Source: Hyphomicrobium_A sp963759735
Lineage (GTDB): Bacteria; Pseudomonadota; Alphaproteobacteria; Rhizobiales; Hyphomicrobiaceae
DNA length: 64,000 bases
Reading direction: 5' to 3'
Assembly: GCA_963759735.1 (NCBI GenBank)
Contig: CAVXAF010000009.1
Location: 186,001 to 250,000 of the forward strand
A program made the position numbers and the translations under genes. Shown piece after piece: positions 9,615 to 18,488 of this stretch (positions within the stretch are counted from its first letter, which is position 1; each line of letters starts with the position of its first letter). Below the pieces are notes generated by a model that had not been told where the DNA came from, did not search any database, and saw only the letters and a list, made by a program, of their open reading frames with translations.

Positions 9615-11591
9615 TCCGCAGGCGCCGGCACAGTGCTGCGGGCTCGCCCGGGGGCGCCGACGCGCAAGCGCCGGTCCGACAGCGATATGCCGCCGGCAAG
9701 GAACATCACCACGGCGCCGAGCCAGATGAAGCGCACGAGCGGATTGAAGTAGATGCGCACCGCATAGCCGCCGGCCGTCTGCTTGTCGCCCAGCACGACA
9801 TAAAGATCGCCGCGCCAGCCGACATGAATGCCTGCTTCGGTGGTGGGCTCTGGCGGCATATCGTAAATGCGCCGCGACGGCTCGAGGTTCGCGATCTGCG
9901 AGCCGCCGCGGGTCACGTCGAACACCGCAACCTCTTCGCGATAGTTCGGCCCCGTCGATGGGGCGACGCCGCGGAACGTCAGCTGGTAGCCGGCCACAGT
10001 CACCTGCTCACTCGGCTTCATGATGAGAATGCTTTCGACGCGGTAGGCACTCGTCGCCACGACGCCGACGACCATCATGCCGACGCCGAAGTGGGCCAGC
10101 GCCGAGCCGATGGCCGACCGCGGCAGATTGACGAACCGCCGCCACGCTTCGGCCAACGGTACGCTACCGACCCGCGCCCGATGGCTGAGGTCGGCGATGG
10201 CGCCGGCCATGACGAACACGCCGAGCGCCAGTCCGAATGGAGCGCCCCAAGGTCCGGGATACCGCGCCGCCAGAACTACGGCCATGACGACGATGGCCAG
10301 CATGGCCGCGAAGGCGAGGCGCTGCGCAGCGCCATAGACATCGCCCCGCTTCCAATTAAGAAACGGCCCGAACGGCAGCGCCAGAAGGAGCGGCACCATC
10401 AGCGGCCCGAACGTCCAGTCGAAGTAGGGCGGCCCGACGGAGATCTTGTCGCCGGTGATAAGATTCGAGCGCCAACGGATAGAGCGTGCCGACGAACACT
10501 GTGGCGCATGCCGTCGTCAGCAGGATGTTGTTGAGCACCAGCGCGCCCTCGCGGCTGATAGGCGCAAAGATGCCGCCCTGGCGCAGGTCACGCGCACGCA
10601 GCGCGAACAGCGCAAGTCCGCCGCCCGTGAACAGCGTCAGGATGGCGAGTATGAACACGCCGCGCTGCGGGTCGACGGCAAAGGCATGCACCGAGGTGAG
10701 GACGCCCGAGCGGACGAGGAATGTGCCCATCAGCGACAGCGAGAAGGCGAGGATGGCGAGCAGCACCGTCCACACCTTCAACGCATCGCGCTTTTCCATC
10801 ACCAGCGCCGAGTGCAGCAGCGCCGTGCCGAGCAGCCAAGGCATGAACGAGGCGTTCTCGACCGGGTCCCAGAACCACCAGCCGCCCCAGCCAAGCTCGT
10901 AGTAGGCCCACCATGAACCCATCGCGATGCCGATCGTCAGGCACATCCAGGCCGCGAGCGTCCATGGCCGCACCCAGCGCGCCCATGCCGCGTCGATGCG
11001 CCCATCGATGAGTGCGGCGATGGCGAACGAGTAGGCGATCGAGAAGCCGACGTAGCCCGTGTAGAGGAAGGGCGGATGGAAGGCGAGCGCGGGGTCCTGC
11101 AAGATCGGGTTGAGACCGCTGCCGTCGGCGGGCGGGGGATCGAGGCGCAGGAACGGGTTGGAGGTGAGCAGAATGAACAGCATGAACGCCACCGCGATCG
11201 ATGCCTGCACCGCCAGGACGTTGGCCTTCAGCGTCGCCGGCAAGTTGCGCCCGAAGGCGGCGACGGCGGCGCCGAACAGCGTCAGGATCAGAACCCACAG
11301 GACCATCGAGCCCTCGTGGTTTCCCCACACGCCGGAGATGCGATAGAGCAGCGGCTTGGTCGAATGCGAATTGGAGGCGACGTTGACGACGGAGAAGTCC
11401 GAGGTCACGTAGGCGTGCGTCAGGGCGAGAAACGCAACGATCATCAAGCCGAACTGGCACAGGGCCGCGGGATCGGCGACCGCCATCATGCGAGCATCGC
11501 GCACCTGCGCGCCCCACGCCGGCACGACCATCTGGAAGACGGCGACGAGCAGGGCCAGCACCAGCGCGAAATGCCCAATCTCAACGATCAT
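9611..11591 (-). CDS. ccmF: Haem lyase subunit CcmF (CycK), frame interrupted
   Basis: CcmF is the multi-spanning inner-membrane protein that transfers haem from CcmE to apocytochromes c. The WWD haem-handling region reads GWGGWWFWDPVENASFMPW, and many hydrophobic helices are visible. The start is ATG at 11591 with GAGGAG upstream. The frame changes near 10455-10463: one side reads VGTLYPLALES and the other resumes MVPLLLALPFGPFLNWKRGD. The restored length of about 660 residues fits the family. A single-base indel caused by sequencing is likelier than a true lesion, because c-type cytochrome genes are present in the window. Confidence 0.92.
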
Positions 11592-11637
11592 GCGACGCTC
11601 CTCGGGGCGAAGATGCGGACTGCCACACCAATTCGTC

Positions 11638-11657
11638 ATCCCGGCGCGGGCCGGGAT
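11638..11657. repeat. REP-like palindrome between ccmE and ccmF
   Basis: An 8-bp perfect stem (ATCCCGGC at 11638-11645, GCCGGGAT at 11650-11657) with loop GCGG lies in the only sizeable gap (99 bp) of the ccm operon. The motif CGTCATCCCGGC...GCCGGGATC resembles dispersed palindromic elements common in proteobacterial genomes. It may modulate expression between ccmE and ccmF. Confidence 0.6.
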
Positions 11658-11690
11658 CGACGCAAGTCCTAACCATCTGGCCGGCCAAAG

Positions 11691-12155
11691 TCATTGCGTC
11701 GCCTCGGCGGGGTGCGGCGCGCTCTTGCCAAGCTTGACGCCTTTGGCCTCGAGCGCCTTGGCCACCTCTGGCGGCATGTAATTTTCGTCGTGCTTGGCGA
11801 GCACGCTGTCGGCAATGAAGGTGCCCTGCGGCGACAGCTTGCCCTCGGCGATGACCCCCTGCCCCTCTTTGAATAGGTCGGGAAGCACACCCTCATAGAC
11901 CACCGGCACGCTCTTCAAGGTGTCCGTCACCACGAAGTCGACCTTGGTCCCCTGCCCGCGGCGCACGGACCCGTCGGCGACGAGACCGCCGAGGCGGAAG
12001 CGCTGCCCGCTTTCGATCGGCTTTTCGGAGAGGTCGCTCGGCGTATGGAAGAATACGATGGCATCGCGCAGGGCAAACAGCACGAGACCCACGGCAATGG
12101 TCAGCACCGCGACGCCGACGCCGATCAGAACACCGCGACGCTGCTTGCGCGTCAT
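11691..12155 (-). CDS. ccmE: Cytochrome c haem chaperone CcmE (CycJ)
   Basis: The product (154 aa) is a membrane-anchored periplasmic haem chaperone. An N-terminal membrane helix spans residues about 9-30. The OB-fold domain ends with LAKHDENYMPPEV, in which His122 is the covalent haem-binding residue and Tyr126 a haem ligand. It lies between ccmI and ccmF on the same strand, 22 bp after ccmI. Confidence 0.95.
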   Translation of the reverse strand: MTRKQRRGVLIGVGVAVLTIAVGLVLFALRDAIVFFHTPSDLSEKPIESGQRFRLGGLVADGSVRRGQGTKVDFVVTDTLKSVPVVYEGVLPDLFKEGQGVIAEGKLSPQGTFIADSVLAKHDENYMPPEVAKALEAKGVKLGKSAPHPAEATQ

Positions 12156-12177
12156 ACCGCTCCCTTTGCGCGTTGGA

Positions 12178-13317
12178 TCACGATCCGAGCCCCAAGCTTT
12201 CGGCCAATACGTTCAGCTCGGCCAGTGAATTCTGATCGCCAGAGAACTGCCCGCGCGCACTCGATAGCGCGGCCACGGCATCCTCGCGGCGCCCAAGCAC
12301 CATGTAGGAACGAACCAGGCGCATCCAACCTTCAAGGTCGTTGCCGTTTTCCTTCAGGCGCGCTGCGAGCCCGTCGACCATTTTCTGAATGAACGCATCG
12401 CGCTCAGCCGGACTTTTGCCGGGCGGGGAACCGGCGGTCGCATCGGGCAACGGCGCGCTCGGCGCTGCGGGAGGAGCGCCGAGTTTTTCGCTCACGGCCT
12501 GCAGGCGCGCCTTGAGGAGGCCCGTCCACGGCTCCTCGGCCGTGGGCAGCAGCCTGCGATATTCCGCTTCGGCGCCCTTTAAGTCCCCGTCCTGCTCGCG
12601 TCCTATGGCCAGCCACACCTGCGGCTCGACCGATTGCGGCTCCAACGCACGCAGACGCTCGTAGGCTTGCCGCGCCGGCTCGCTGACGACGCCGTTTTGC
12701 ACCATGATCAGGGCGCGCGCGTAGCCAGCGAGGCGCTTGGGGGATTCCCCCAACAGGCGCGCGGCGCGCTGGAAAGCGTCGGCCGCCTGCGTGAAGTCCC
12801 CCATGCGCAAATAGACGGGGGCAACCACGTCCCAGCCGCGACCGTCCTCCGGATTGGAGCGCAGATGCGCTTCGACCTGAGCGACGAGATCGGCAGCGGT
12901 GGCGTTCTCCGTCGAGGCTTGCAGGCGCTCTGTGTAAGGCCGTCCGGGAAGTTGCGGCGAACCGATGGTGACATAGATGGCGATGCCGAGCACCGGCAGT
13001 GCCGCCGCAGCATAGATCGCCGCCTGACGCAGACGCGGGTGGGAGTCCTGCGCCGCCGCAGCCAGGCGCTGCTTCTCCTCATCACGCCGAATGAGGCGTC
13101 GGGCCAGTTCGATGCGCGCGCCTTCCGCCTCGGCCCCGCCGAGCAGTCCCTGCGCACGCTCGGTCTCGATTTCCTGCAGCTGGTCGCGGTAGACGGCGAT
13201 CTCGCTGTCGTTCTCCGGCGTCGATTCCGTGGGCGCAAGCAGCGGCCGCGACACCGCCCACACGACGGCAGCCGCCAACACTGCAAAGAGAACCCACAGC
13301 ACCATGCCGATATCCAA
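12178..13317 (-). CDS. ccmI: Cytochrome c biogenesis factor CcmI (CycH)
   Basis: The product (379 aa) opens with a membrane helix (residues 4-24), then a cytoplasmic leucine-zipper-like stretch (YRDQLQEIETERAQGLLG), a second membrane helix near 98-118, and a periplasmic TPR region that presents apocytochrome c to CcmF/CcmH. It is the first gene of the minus-strand ccm operon. The promoter must lie in 13318-13463. Confidence 0.92.
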   Translation of the reverse strand: MDIGMVLWVLFAVLAAAVVWAVSRPLLAPTESTPENDSEIAVYRDQLQEIETERAQGLLGGAEAEGARIELARRLIRRDEEKQRLAAAAQDSHPRLRQAAIYAAAALPVLGIAIYVTIGSPQLPGRPYTERLQASTENATAADLVAQVEAHLRSNPEDGRGWDVVAPVYLRMGDFTQAADAFQRAARLLGESPKRLAGYARALIMVQNGVVSEPARQAYERLRALEPQSVEPQVWLAIGREQDGDLKGAEAEYRRLLPTAEEPWTGLLKARLQAVSEKLGAPPAAPSAPLPDATAGSPPGKSPAERDAFIQKMVDGLAARLKENGNDLEGWMRLVRSYMVLGRREDAVAALSSARGQFSGDQNSLAELNVLAESLGLGS

Positions 13318-13463
13318 GCCTCACCGCGGGGCTGGAATAGGGCTCGGAGGCCGGCCTGACAAGCCTTGCCGCCGCGGCAATATCTCTACCGCACCGCAAG
13401 ATAGGGAGAAATGGCGTCAAGTCTTTAAGGGGGAGCGCGGGCACTTAGCCTGCGAAAGCGACG

Positions 13464-13943
13464 CTAGCCGACGTTGCTCCACGAGCCGTCGCGATTGCGG
13501 CAGGCCGTGCCGCGCATGGCGCGGGGGCGCCCGTCGATATAGACGGTGTGCGTGTAGTCGCGGCAGTCGATGTTGGAGCGCTTGTAGGGACGTCCCGGGA
13601 CGATGTCGCCATAACGACCATTGTCCGGGTTGCGCCAGCGCCGCGGCCGATCTGATTCACCCTCTTCCAGGGCTGCATATTCGGCCCGTTCGGCGAGCTG
13701 CCGGTCCTGCTCGTCCATGGAGCGGCCGATCTCGCTGCCGACGATACCGCCGATCACCGCGCCGGCAACCGTCGCCAGCACGTTGCCCGAGCCCTTGCCC
13801 ACCTGATTGCCGATGATGCCGCCGGCGACGCCGCCGACGATCAGTCCAGTATCCTGGTTTCCCGTATCGCCACTGCACGCCGCCATCAGCGGGATGCCAA
13901 GCATCAAGATGCAAAGAGCGGCAACAGAGCGTCCCTGGCGCAT
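13464..13943 (-). CDS. Glycine-zipper outer-membrane lipoprotein (17-kDa antigen-like)
   Basis: The product (159 aa) has a lipoprotein signal peptide ending LMAACSG, which places the lipidated Cys near residue 23. A glycine-zipper region (GLIVGGVAGGIIGNQVGKG, then VAGAVIGGIVGSEIGRSM) spans about 33-74. The C-terminal part contains two Cys (IDCRDYTHTVYIDGRPR, TACRNRDGSW), as in surface-antigen/RT0821-type proteins. It probably resides in the outer membrane. The function of the family is largely unknown. It stands alone with no close same-strand partner. Confidence 0.8.
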   Translation of the reverse strand: MRQGRSVAALCILMLGIPLMAACSGDTGNQDTGLIVGGVAGGIIGNQVGKGSGNVLATVAGAVIGGIVGSEIGRSMDEQDRQLAERAEYAALEEGESDRPRRWRNPDNGRYGDIVPGRPYKRSNIDCRDYTHTVYIDGRPRAMRGTACRNRDGSWSNVG

Positions 13944-14072
13944 GATTGATCGTCTCCCCCAGCGCGCCGCACACGAATAGCGTTCGCACCATACTCTAGC
14001 GGCCTAGCCAACGAATGTGCACCCGCCGTGACCGAAAACCGGCCCCTTTGAGGCGAATCGCTGTGGGCGATT

Positions 14073-15461
14073 TTACCCCGCCGGGAGGTTAAGGTTCACG
14101 GCCAGCCCGCCCTGGGGCGCGCGCACCAGTTCGCACGAGCCTCCGTAGGAATGGGCGAGTTCGAACACGATGGACAACCCCAACCCCGATCCCGGCTTCG
14201 TCTCGTCGAGACGCAGGCCCCGTTTACCGATGCGCGCCCGCTGCTCCTCGTTCAGTCCCGGACCATCATCGGCAACGGTGATGACAAGCCGCCGGTTCTT
14301 CGCCCGGCTGGTCGTCGCCGGCGCCTCGACAATCAGCTCAACCTCGCGGCGCGCCCATTTGCAGGCGTTGTCCAAGAGGTTGCCCAGCATCTCCTCGAGG
14401 TCCTGCTTCTCCCCCGAGAAGCGCGCATCGGGCGGACACTCCACCTTTATGGTGACGCCCTTGTCCTGATGAATGCGCTGCAGCGTGCGCACCAGCGGTT
14501 CGATCACCGGTGCAACGGGGGTGACACGCCCGATGACGCCCACCCGCGCCGCCATGCGCGCCCGGTCGAGGTAGCGCGTCACCGACTGCTTCATGATCTC
14601 GGTCTGCTCGACGACCTTGTCGCCGAGGCCGGTCTTGTCGGTGCGCGCCTCATTGGCGATGACCGCGAGCGGTGTCTTCAAGGCATGCGCCAGGTTTCCG
14701 ACCTGCGTCCGCGCGCGGTCGACGATGGCCTGGTTGGAGCGGATCAGGGCGTTGAGCTCGGATTGCAGCGGCTCGATCTCTGCCGGCAAATCGCCCTCCA
14801 GCGCCGTAGCGCTGCCCGATCGTATGCCGGCGAGGCCGCGTTCGATCTGGCGCAGCGGTAACAGGCCGAAGCGTACCTGAAACAGCGTTACGGCGACGAG
14901 CCCGAGGCCGGCCAGCGCCAGTGCCGTCGTCAGCCGGTAGCCGAAATTGCCGACAAGGTGATCGAGCCAGTCCTGCGGGCCGGCCACGACGATGGAGTAG
15001 CGCGGCTTGCCCGGTTCATGACCGAGCGAGTCAATGACCTCTACGAGGCGCAGCGGCTCGCCCTTGGGACCTTTGGAGTTGAGCCACCGCGCACCAGATG
15101 CATCGGGCGTTACTGACTTGGCGGCGGGCGAGGGCAGCGTCCAGGTGGCCAGAGACGGCGACACCAGCTTGCGGCCCGCGACCTGCTGCAGCGGCGTGAT
15201 CTGCCAGTACCAGCCCGAGTGCGTCACCTCGAACAGCGGCTCATAGAGATTGCTCGGCGGAAGCGGCTGAGCCTCGCCGGCGGCACTTCCCATGCTGTCG
15301 ACGGTGATGGCGTTGACCAGCTTCAGCAGCTGCCCGTCGAAGCTCGCCTGCACGTCGTCGCGATAAAGTCCGTAGATGATGAAGCCGGCAATCGGCAGCA
15401 CCAGCAGCGTCCAGGCGGCCGCCGTGGCAAACAGACGGAACGCGAGCGAGTTGAAGCGCAT
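14073..15461 (-). CDS. PhoQ-like sensor histidine kinase
   Basis: The product (462 aa) has a membrane helix near residues 8-30, a periplasmic domain, a second helix near 175-200 and a kinase core. The H box reads VGNLAHALKTPLAVIANEA with His near residue 260, and the ATPase motifs NLLDNACKWA, VADDGPGL and GSGLGLSI are all visible. The ALKTPL form is typical of PhoQ-type kinases. ATG at 15461 was chosen over the upstream end of the frame because the membrane helix then follows directly. It is paired with the response regulator 115 bp upstream. Confidence 0.9.
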   Translation of the reverse strand: MRFNSLAFRLFATAAAWTLLVLPIAGFIIYGLYRDDVQASFDGQLLKLVNAITVDSMGSAAGEAQPLPPSNLYEPLFEVTHSGWYWQITPLQQVAGRKLVSPSLATWTLPSPAAKSVTPDASGARWLNSKGPKGEPLRLVEVIDSLGHEPGKPRYSIVVAGPQDWLDHLVGNFGYRLTTALALAGLGLVAVTLFQVRFGLLPLRQIERGLAGIRSGSATALEGDLPAEIEPLQSELNALIRSNQAIVDRARTQVGNLAHALKTPLAVIANEARTDKTGLGDKVVEQTEIMKQSVTRYLDRARMAARVGVIGRVTPVAPVIEPLVRTLQRIHQDKGVTIKVECPPDARFSGEKQDLEEMLGNLLDNACKWARREVELIVEAPATTSRAKNRRLVITVADDGPGLNEEQRARIGKRGLRLDETKPGSGLGLSIVFELAHSYGGSCELVRAPQGGLAVNLNLPAG

Positions 15462-15576
15462 GCGCTCTAGTATCCCAATTCCGCGCTTCGCCACAGTTGG
15501 CTGCTGCAACCGCCTGCGATCTGCGCAGACATTTTACTGGCCCGCATCATTGGCCCGGAATACTGGTCCAGAACAA

Positions 15577-16251
15577 CTAACCTGCAGTCGGCGGCATATC
15601 GCTCAGCCGGTAGCCGAGTCCGCGTACGGTCTCGATGAAATCGACAGGGATCTTCTTGCGCAAGCGCCCGATGAACACCTCGATCGTATTGGAATCGCGG
15701 TCGAAGTCCTGCTCGTAGAGGTGCTCGACCAGCTCGGTGCGCGACACCACGCGGCCGTTGTGATGCATCATGTAGGCGAGCAGGCGGTATTCATGCGAGG
15801 TCAGCTTGATCTGCTGCCCGTTGCAAGTGACGCGCGCCGTCTTGGTGTCGAGGCGCAACGGTCCGCACTCGATCTCGCTCTTGGCGTGGCCGGAGGCGCG
15901 ACGCACCTGCGCCCTGACCCGGGCCAGCAATTCCTCCATGTGGAAGGGCTTGGCCAGATAGTCGTCGGCGCCGGCATCCATGCCCGCCACCTTGTCGCTC
16001 CAGCGGTCGCGTGCGGTGAGAATGATCACGGGCATCTTGCGGTCGGCGCGACGCCACTGTTCGAGGATGGATATGCCGTCCATTTTCGGCAGGCCGATAT
16101 CGAGGATGACGATATCGTAGGGCTCGGTGTCGCCGAGGAAATAGCCGTCCTCGCCGTCGTGCGCACTGTCGACCGCATAGCCAGCATCACCCAGCGCCGT
16201 GACCAGCTGCCGGTTCAGATCTTTGTCATCCTCGACGACCAGTACGCGCAC
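15577..16251 (-). CDS. OmpR-family response regulator
   Basis: The product (224 aa) has a receiver domain with VVEDD, Asp51 in IVILDIGLPKMDG and the conserved Lys in YLAKPFHMEE. The winged-helix DNA-binding domain contains LTSHEYRLLAYMMHHNGR and SNTIEVFIGRLRKKI. It is the partner of the downstream PhoQ-like kinase. In many alphaproteobacteria such a pair follows a small exported PepSY protein. Here one lies about 0.5 kb upstream with a DUF1428 gene in between. Confidence 0.92.
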   Translation of the reverse strand: MRVLVVEDDKDLNRQLVTALGDAGYAVDSAHDGEDGYFLGDTEPYDIVILDIGLPKMDGISILEQWRRADRKMPVIILTARDRWSDKVAGMDAGADDYLAKPFHMEELLARVRAQVRRASGHAKSEIECGPLRLDTKTARVTCNGQQIKLTSHEYRLLAYMMHHNGRVVSRTELVEHLYEQDFDRDSNTIEVFIGRLRKKIPVDFIETVRGLGYRLSDMPPTAG

Positions 16252-16319
16252 GTTGCCCCTCGCTCCATGGACTCGTACGCGACTATAACGAGCCGGCCGG
16301 CTTCATCCTAGGGCCGCGA

Positions 16320-16685
16320 TCACGCGGAAAGCTCGACCAGTGTTTCGAACCCGCCATAAATCATGCGCTTGCCGTCAAAGGGCATGTCCTTGCCCGCCAT
16401 CATGTCATTCAGCCGCGGGTCCTCCATGACCTTCTTGTTGATCTTGTCGCGGGACGCGCGGTTCTTGTAGACAATGTAGGAAAAGACGACGACCTCGTCC
16501 GGCTTCAGCTTTACGGCCTGCGGAAACGAGGTCAGCTTGCCGACCTTCACGTCGTCGGCCACGCACTCCCTGAACTCGAGCGCGCCGTGCTCCAGCCAGA
16601 TCTTGCCGGCCTTCTGGGCGAGCTTCTTGTAGTCGGCGAGCTTCTTCTTCGGCACAGCTAAGACAAATCCGTCGACATACGGCAT
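16320..16685 (-). CDS. DUF1428 family protein
   Basis: The product (121 aa) begins MPYVDGFVLAVPKKKLADYK and contains GALEFRECVADDV and the C-terminal GKRMIYGGFETLVE, the typical pattern of DUF1428, a ferredoxin-like alpha+beta barrel family of unknown function related to dimeric mono-oxygenase folds. ATG at 16685 has GGAGGA-like sequence just upstream. It lies between the PepSY-like gene and the response regulator on the same strand. Confidence 0.88.
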   Translation of the reverse strand: MPYVDGFVLAVPKKKLADYKKLAQKAGKIWLEHGALEFRECVADDVKVGKLTSFPQAVKLKPDEVVVFSYIVYKNRASRDKINKKVMEDPRLNDMMAGKDMPFDGKRMIYGGFETLVELSA

Positions 16686-16773
16686 GGGGTCCTCCGGTTG
16701 GCTTCGCCCCACAGCTGAGGGCTTGCCGGACCTTAACGCACGTGACGGAGCCTGCGAACCCTTCGGTGAATGT

Positions 16774-17067
16774 TTATCGCCCGAAGGGGCTGCGCGCATC
16801 GACGGTGCGATTGAGCAGCTGCCCGTGTGCATCACGCACGAGGAGACGATAGACGAAGCTGCCGTTCTCCTCGCACAGCGTCGTCTTGACGATGACGCCG
16901 GGAACCTCGCTCGCCGCGATGGCCGACAGCGCCTCGACGGTCGCCAGCTTTTCCTTGTGCACGATGGGCGCTGCATCCGACCAGTCGGTGATGCACGCCG
17001 CCGCCGCGGGTGATGCATTGAGGACGGCGAGAGATGAAATGAGGAGCGAGAAAATTATGCGCAGCAT
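16774..17067 (-). CDS. Small exported PepSY-like protein
   Basis: The product (97 aa) has a signal peptide ending near residue 24 (SPAAAACITDW). The mature part reads VPGVIVKTTLCEENGSFVYR and LLVRDAHGQLLNRTVDA, resembling the single PepSY module encoded beside PhoPQ-like pairs. It probably works in the periplasm, perhaps modulating the neighbouring kinase. Two Cys in the mature part may form a disulfide. The family call rests on pattern and context, not on a search. Confidence 0.6.
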   Translation of the reverse strand: MLRIIFSLLISSLAVLNASPAAAACITDWSDAAPIVHKEKLATVEALSAIAASEVPGVIVKTTLCEENGSFVYRLLVRDAHGQLLNRTVDARSPFGR

Positions 17068-17149
17068 GTCTTCGCAATCTGAGGGCCTGACACAAGCGTT
17101 AGCCTGCGGCGGCTGAACCCGTCATGAATGTGCGCGTCGTTCGTTCGCG

Positions 17150-17428
17150 TCACAGTTTCATCTGCACGCGCCGCTGCTCGAGCGGCGTCGACGCGCGCAC
17201 GCGTCCATAAATCGTCAGGATCGTACCGACGAGACCGCCGACGGCCTGCACCGTCTGCACGATTCCCTGCCCCGCCTCGCGCACCAGATCGCCGGTGATG
17301 TCGACGCCGATGGCGGGACCGAGCGCCGGCAGCACTGTCGACAAGCCGGTGATGATGGCGCCCCAGATGGTGATCGACTGTCCCCACCACTTGGCGGTCG
17401 GCTCGGTCTGCGTTGCAGGCTGGATCAT
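17150..17428 (-). CDS. Possible separate holin-like gene within the endolysin frame
   Basis: ATG at 17428 has AGGAG about 8 nt upstream and would give a 92-residue protein: a short polar start, a hydrophobic helix (SITIWGAIITGLSTVLPALG), an amphipathic link, a second helix (VGGLVGTILTIYGRVRA) and a basic tail. This is the pattern of phage holins of the type that ends with a YGR motif. In another frame the upstream lysozyme would stop at a TGA overlapping this ATG (ATGA), the usual layout of coupled genes. I therefore think two genes were originally present. Confidence 0.45.
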   Translation of the reverse strand: MIQPATQTEPTAKWWGQSITIWGAIITGLSTVLPALGPAIGVDITGDLVREAGQGIVQTVQAVGGLVGTILTIYGRVRASTPLEQRRVQMKL

Positions 17429-18463
17429 GTCGCTGGCTCCTGTTGTCGTGTTGGGAGTTCGAGTTGTGTCGGCATCGCCGCGCGCCGCATCCAATGCGCG
17501 TGCGCGCGCCAGGGTCTTGTCGACGCGCGCGAGCCACCCGCGCCCGAAGCGCCAGAAGTGCGGCAGCGCGCGATAGCGTGCACGCCGCGCCTCGGCGTAG
17601 CGCTGCACGGCCTCCTCGCTCGACAGTCGCGCTATGGCGGCGCGCGTGTCGGGGCCGATTTCGCCGTCGACATCGCTCCCCACGGCGCGCTGCAACAGGC
17701 GCATGGCGCCGGTGACGCCGTGGTTGACCGCCGCGTCGAAGTGAAAGAAAGCGAGCGCAGGCGCCATCTCGGCACAATGTGCCGGCTGCCAGTAGCGGGC
17801 CTGGTAAATGTCGCGCACCGTGGCATCCGCGATCGCCTTTAGTTCGCCCTTCAGGGCGCTGGTGATCGCAACACCCTTCCAATCGGCATAGGTCTGCAGC
17901 GTGATGCCGCGATTGGTCGGGCCGCCAGGGTCGTACGGATCGTCGGTGAAACCGCCCTCCATCTCCAGCACGTGGTCGAGCGCCTGGTTGAACAAATCAT
18001 CGCGCTGCGCCTCGGCGCCGGCGGGCGTGGGCTCGACGTGCTCCTGCGGCCAGCGCAGCCCAAGCAACCGGGTTCGTGGAAACACGGAGACGCCTACTGC
18101 ATCGCCCTGATTGCCGCCGAGCAGCACGACGTGACTCGCCGTCTCGCCGAGGAGAAATCCCACATGTCCCGCCGATGGATCGCTTCCGCGGCTGAGTACG
18201 GCGACCGCGCCGAAGCGTCCGTCTTCGAGCGCATCGCCCCAGCGAAGGTACGAGCGCGCCATGAGGGAGCGGGTCGATGGCCGCCCGCAGCGTTCCAGGC
18301 ACGCGCCGACGAAGGCGGCGCACCAGGCGACTTCATCGTGCAGGCTCGCCGGCTGCCCGACGTCGCGGAAAAAGGCGCGGATGCGCGCGTTGTCGCTCGT
18401 GCCGGCAATCTCGCGCTGTCCGAGTTCGGCCCACGCCGCCGCGAGCCACGACGGCTGTTGCAT
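17150..18463 (-). CDS. GTA-associated endolysin (TIGR02594 + GH108 lysozyme) read through into a holin-like segment
   Basis: The frame (437 aa from ATG 18463, GAGG upstream) joins three parts. Residues about 1-140 match the TIGR02594/CHAP-like cell-wall peptidase pattern (WCAAFVGACLERCGRPST, GHVGFLLG). Residues about 155-330 are a GH108 N-acetylmuramidase with the catalytic-type string LEMEGGFTDDPYDPGGPTNR and a PG_binding_3 tail (FHFDAAVNHGVTGAMRLLQ, GEIGPDTRAA). The last 92 residues form a holin-like protein with two hydrophobic helices. The first two parts cleave peptidoglycan for particle release. The holin part has its own start with ribosome-binding site at 17428, so the fusion may be an artefact of a small indel. 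It follows the host-specificity remnant on the same strand. Confidence 0.75.
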   Translation of the reverse strand: MQQPSWLAAAWAELGQREIAGTSDNARIRAFFRDVGQPASLHDEVAWCAAFVGACLERCGRPSTRSLMARSYLRWGDALEDGRFGAVAVLSRGSDPSAGHVGFLLGETASHVVLLGGNQGDAVGVSVFPRTRLLGLRWPQEHVEPTPAGAEAQRDDLFNQALDHVLEMEGGFTDDPYDPGGPTNRGITLQTYADWKGVAITSALKGELKAIADATVRDIYQARYWQPAHCAEMAPALAFFHFDAAVNHGVTGAMRLLQRAVGSDVDGEIGPDTRAAIARLSSEEAVQRYAEARRARYRALPHFWRFGRGWLARVDKTLARARALDAARGDADTTRTPNTTTGASDMIQPATQTEPTAKWWGQSITIWGAIITGLSTVLPALGPAIGVDITGDLVREAGQGIVQTVQAVGGLVGTILTIYGRVRASTPLEQRRVQMKL

Positions 18464-18488
18464 GTCGCTCGCCTCTGCAAATGAAAAC

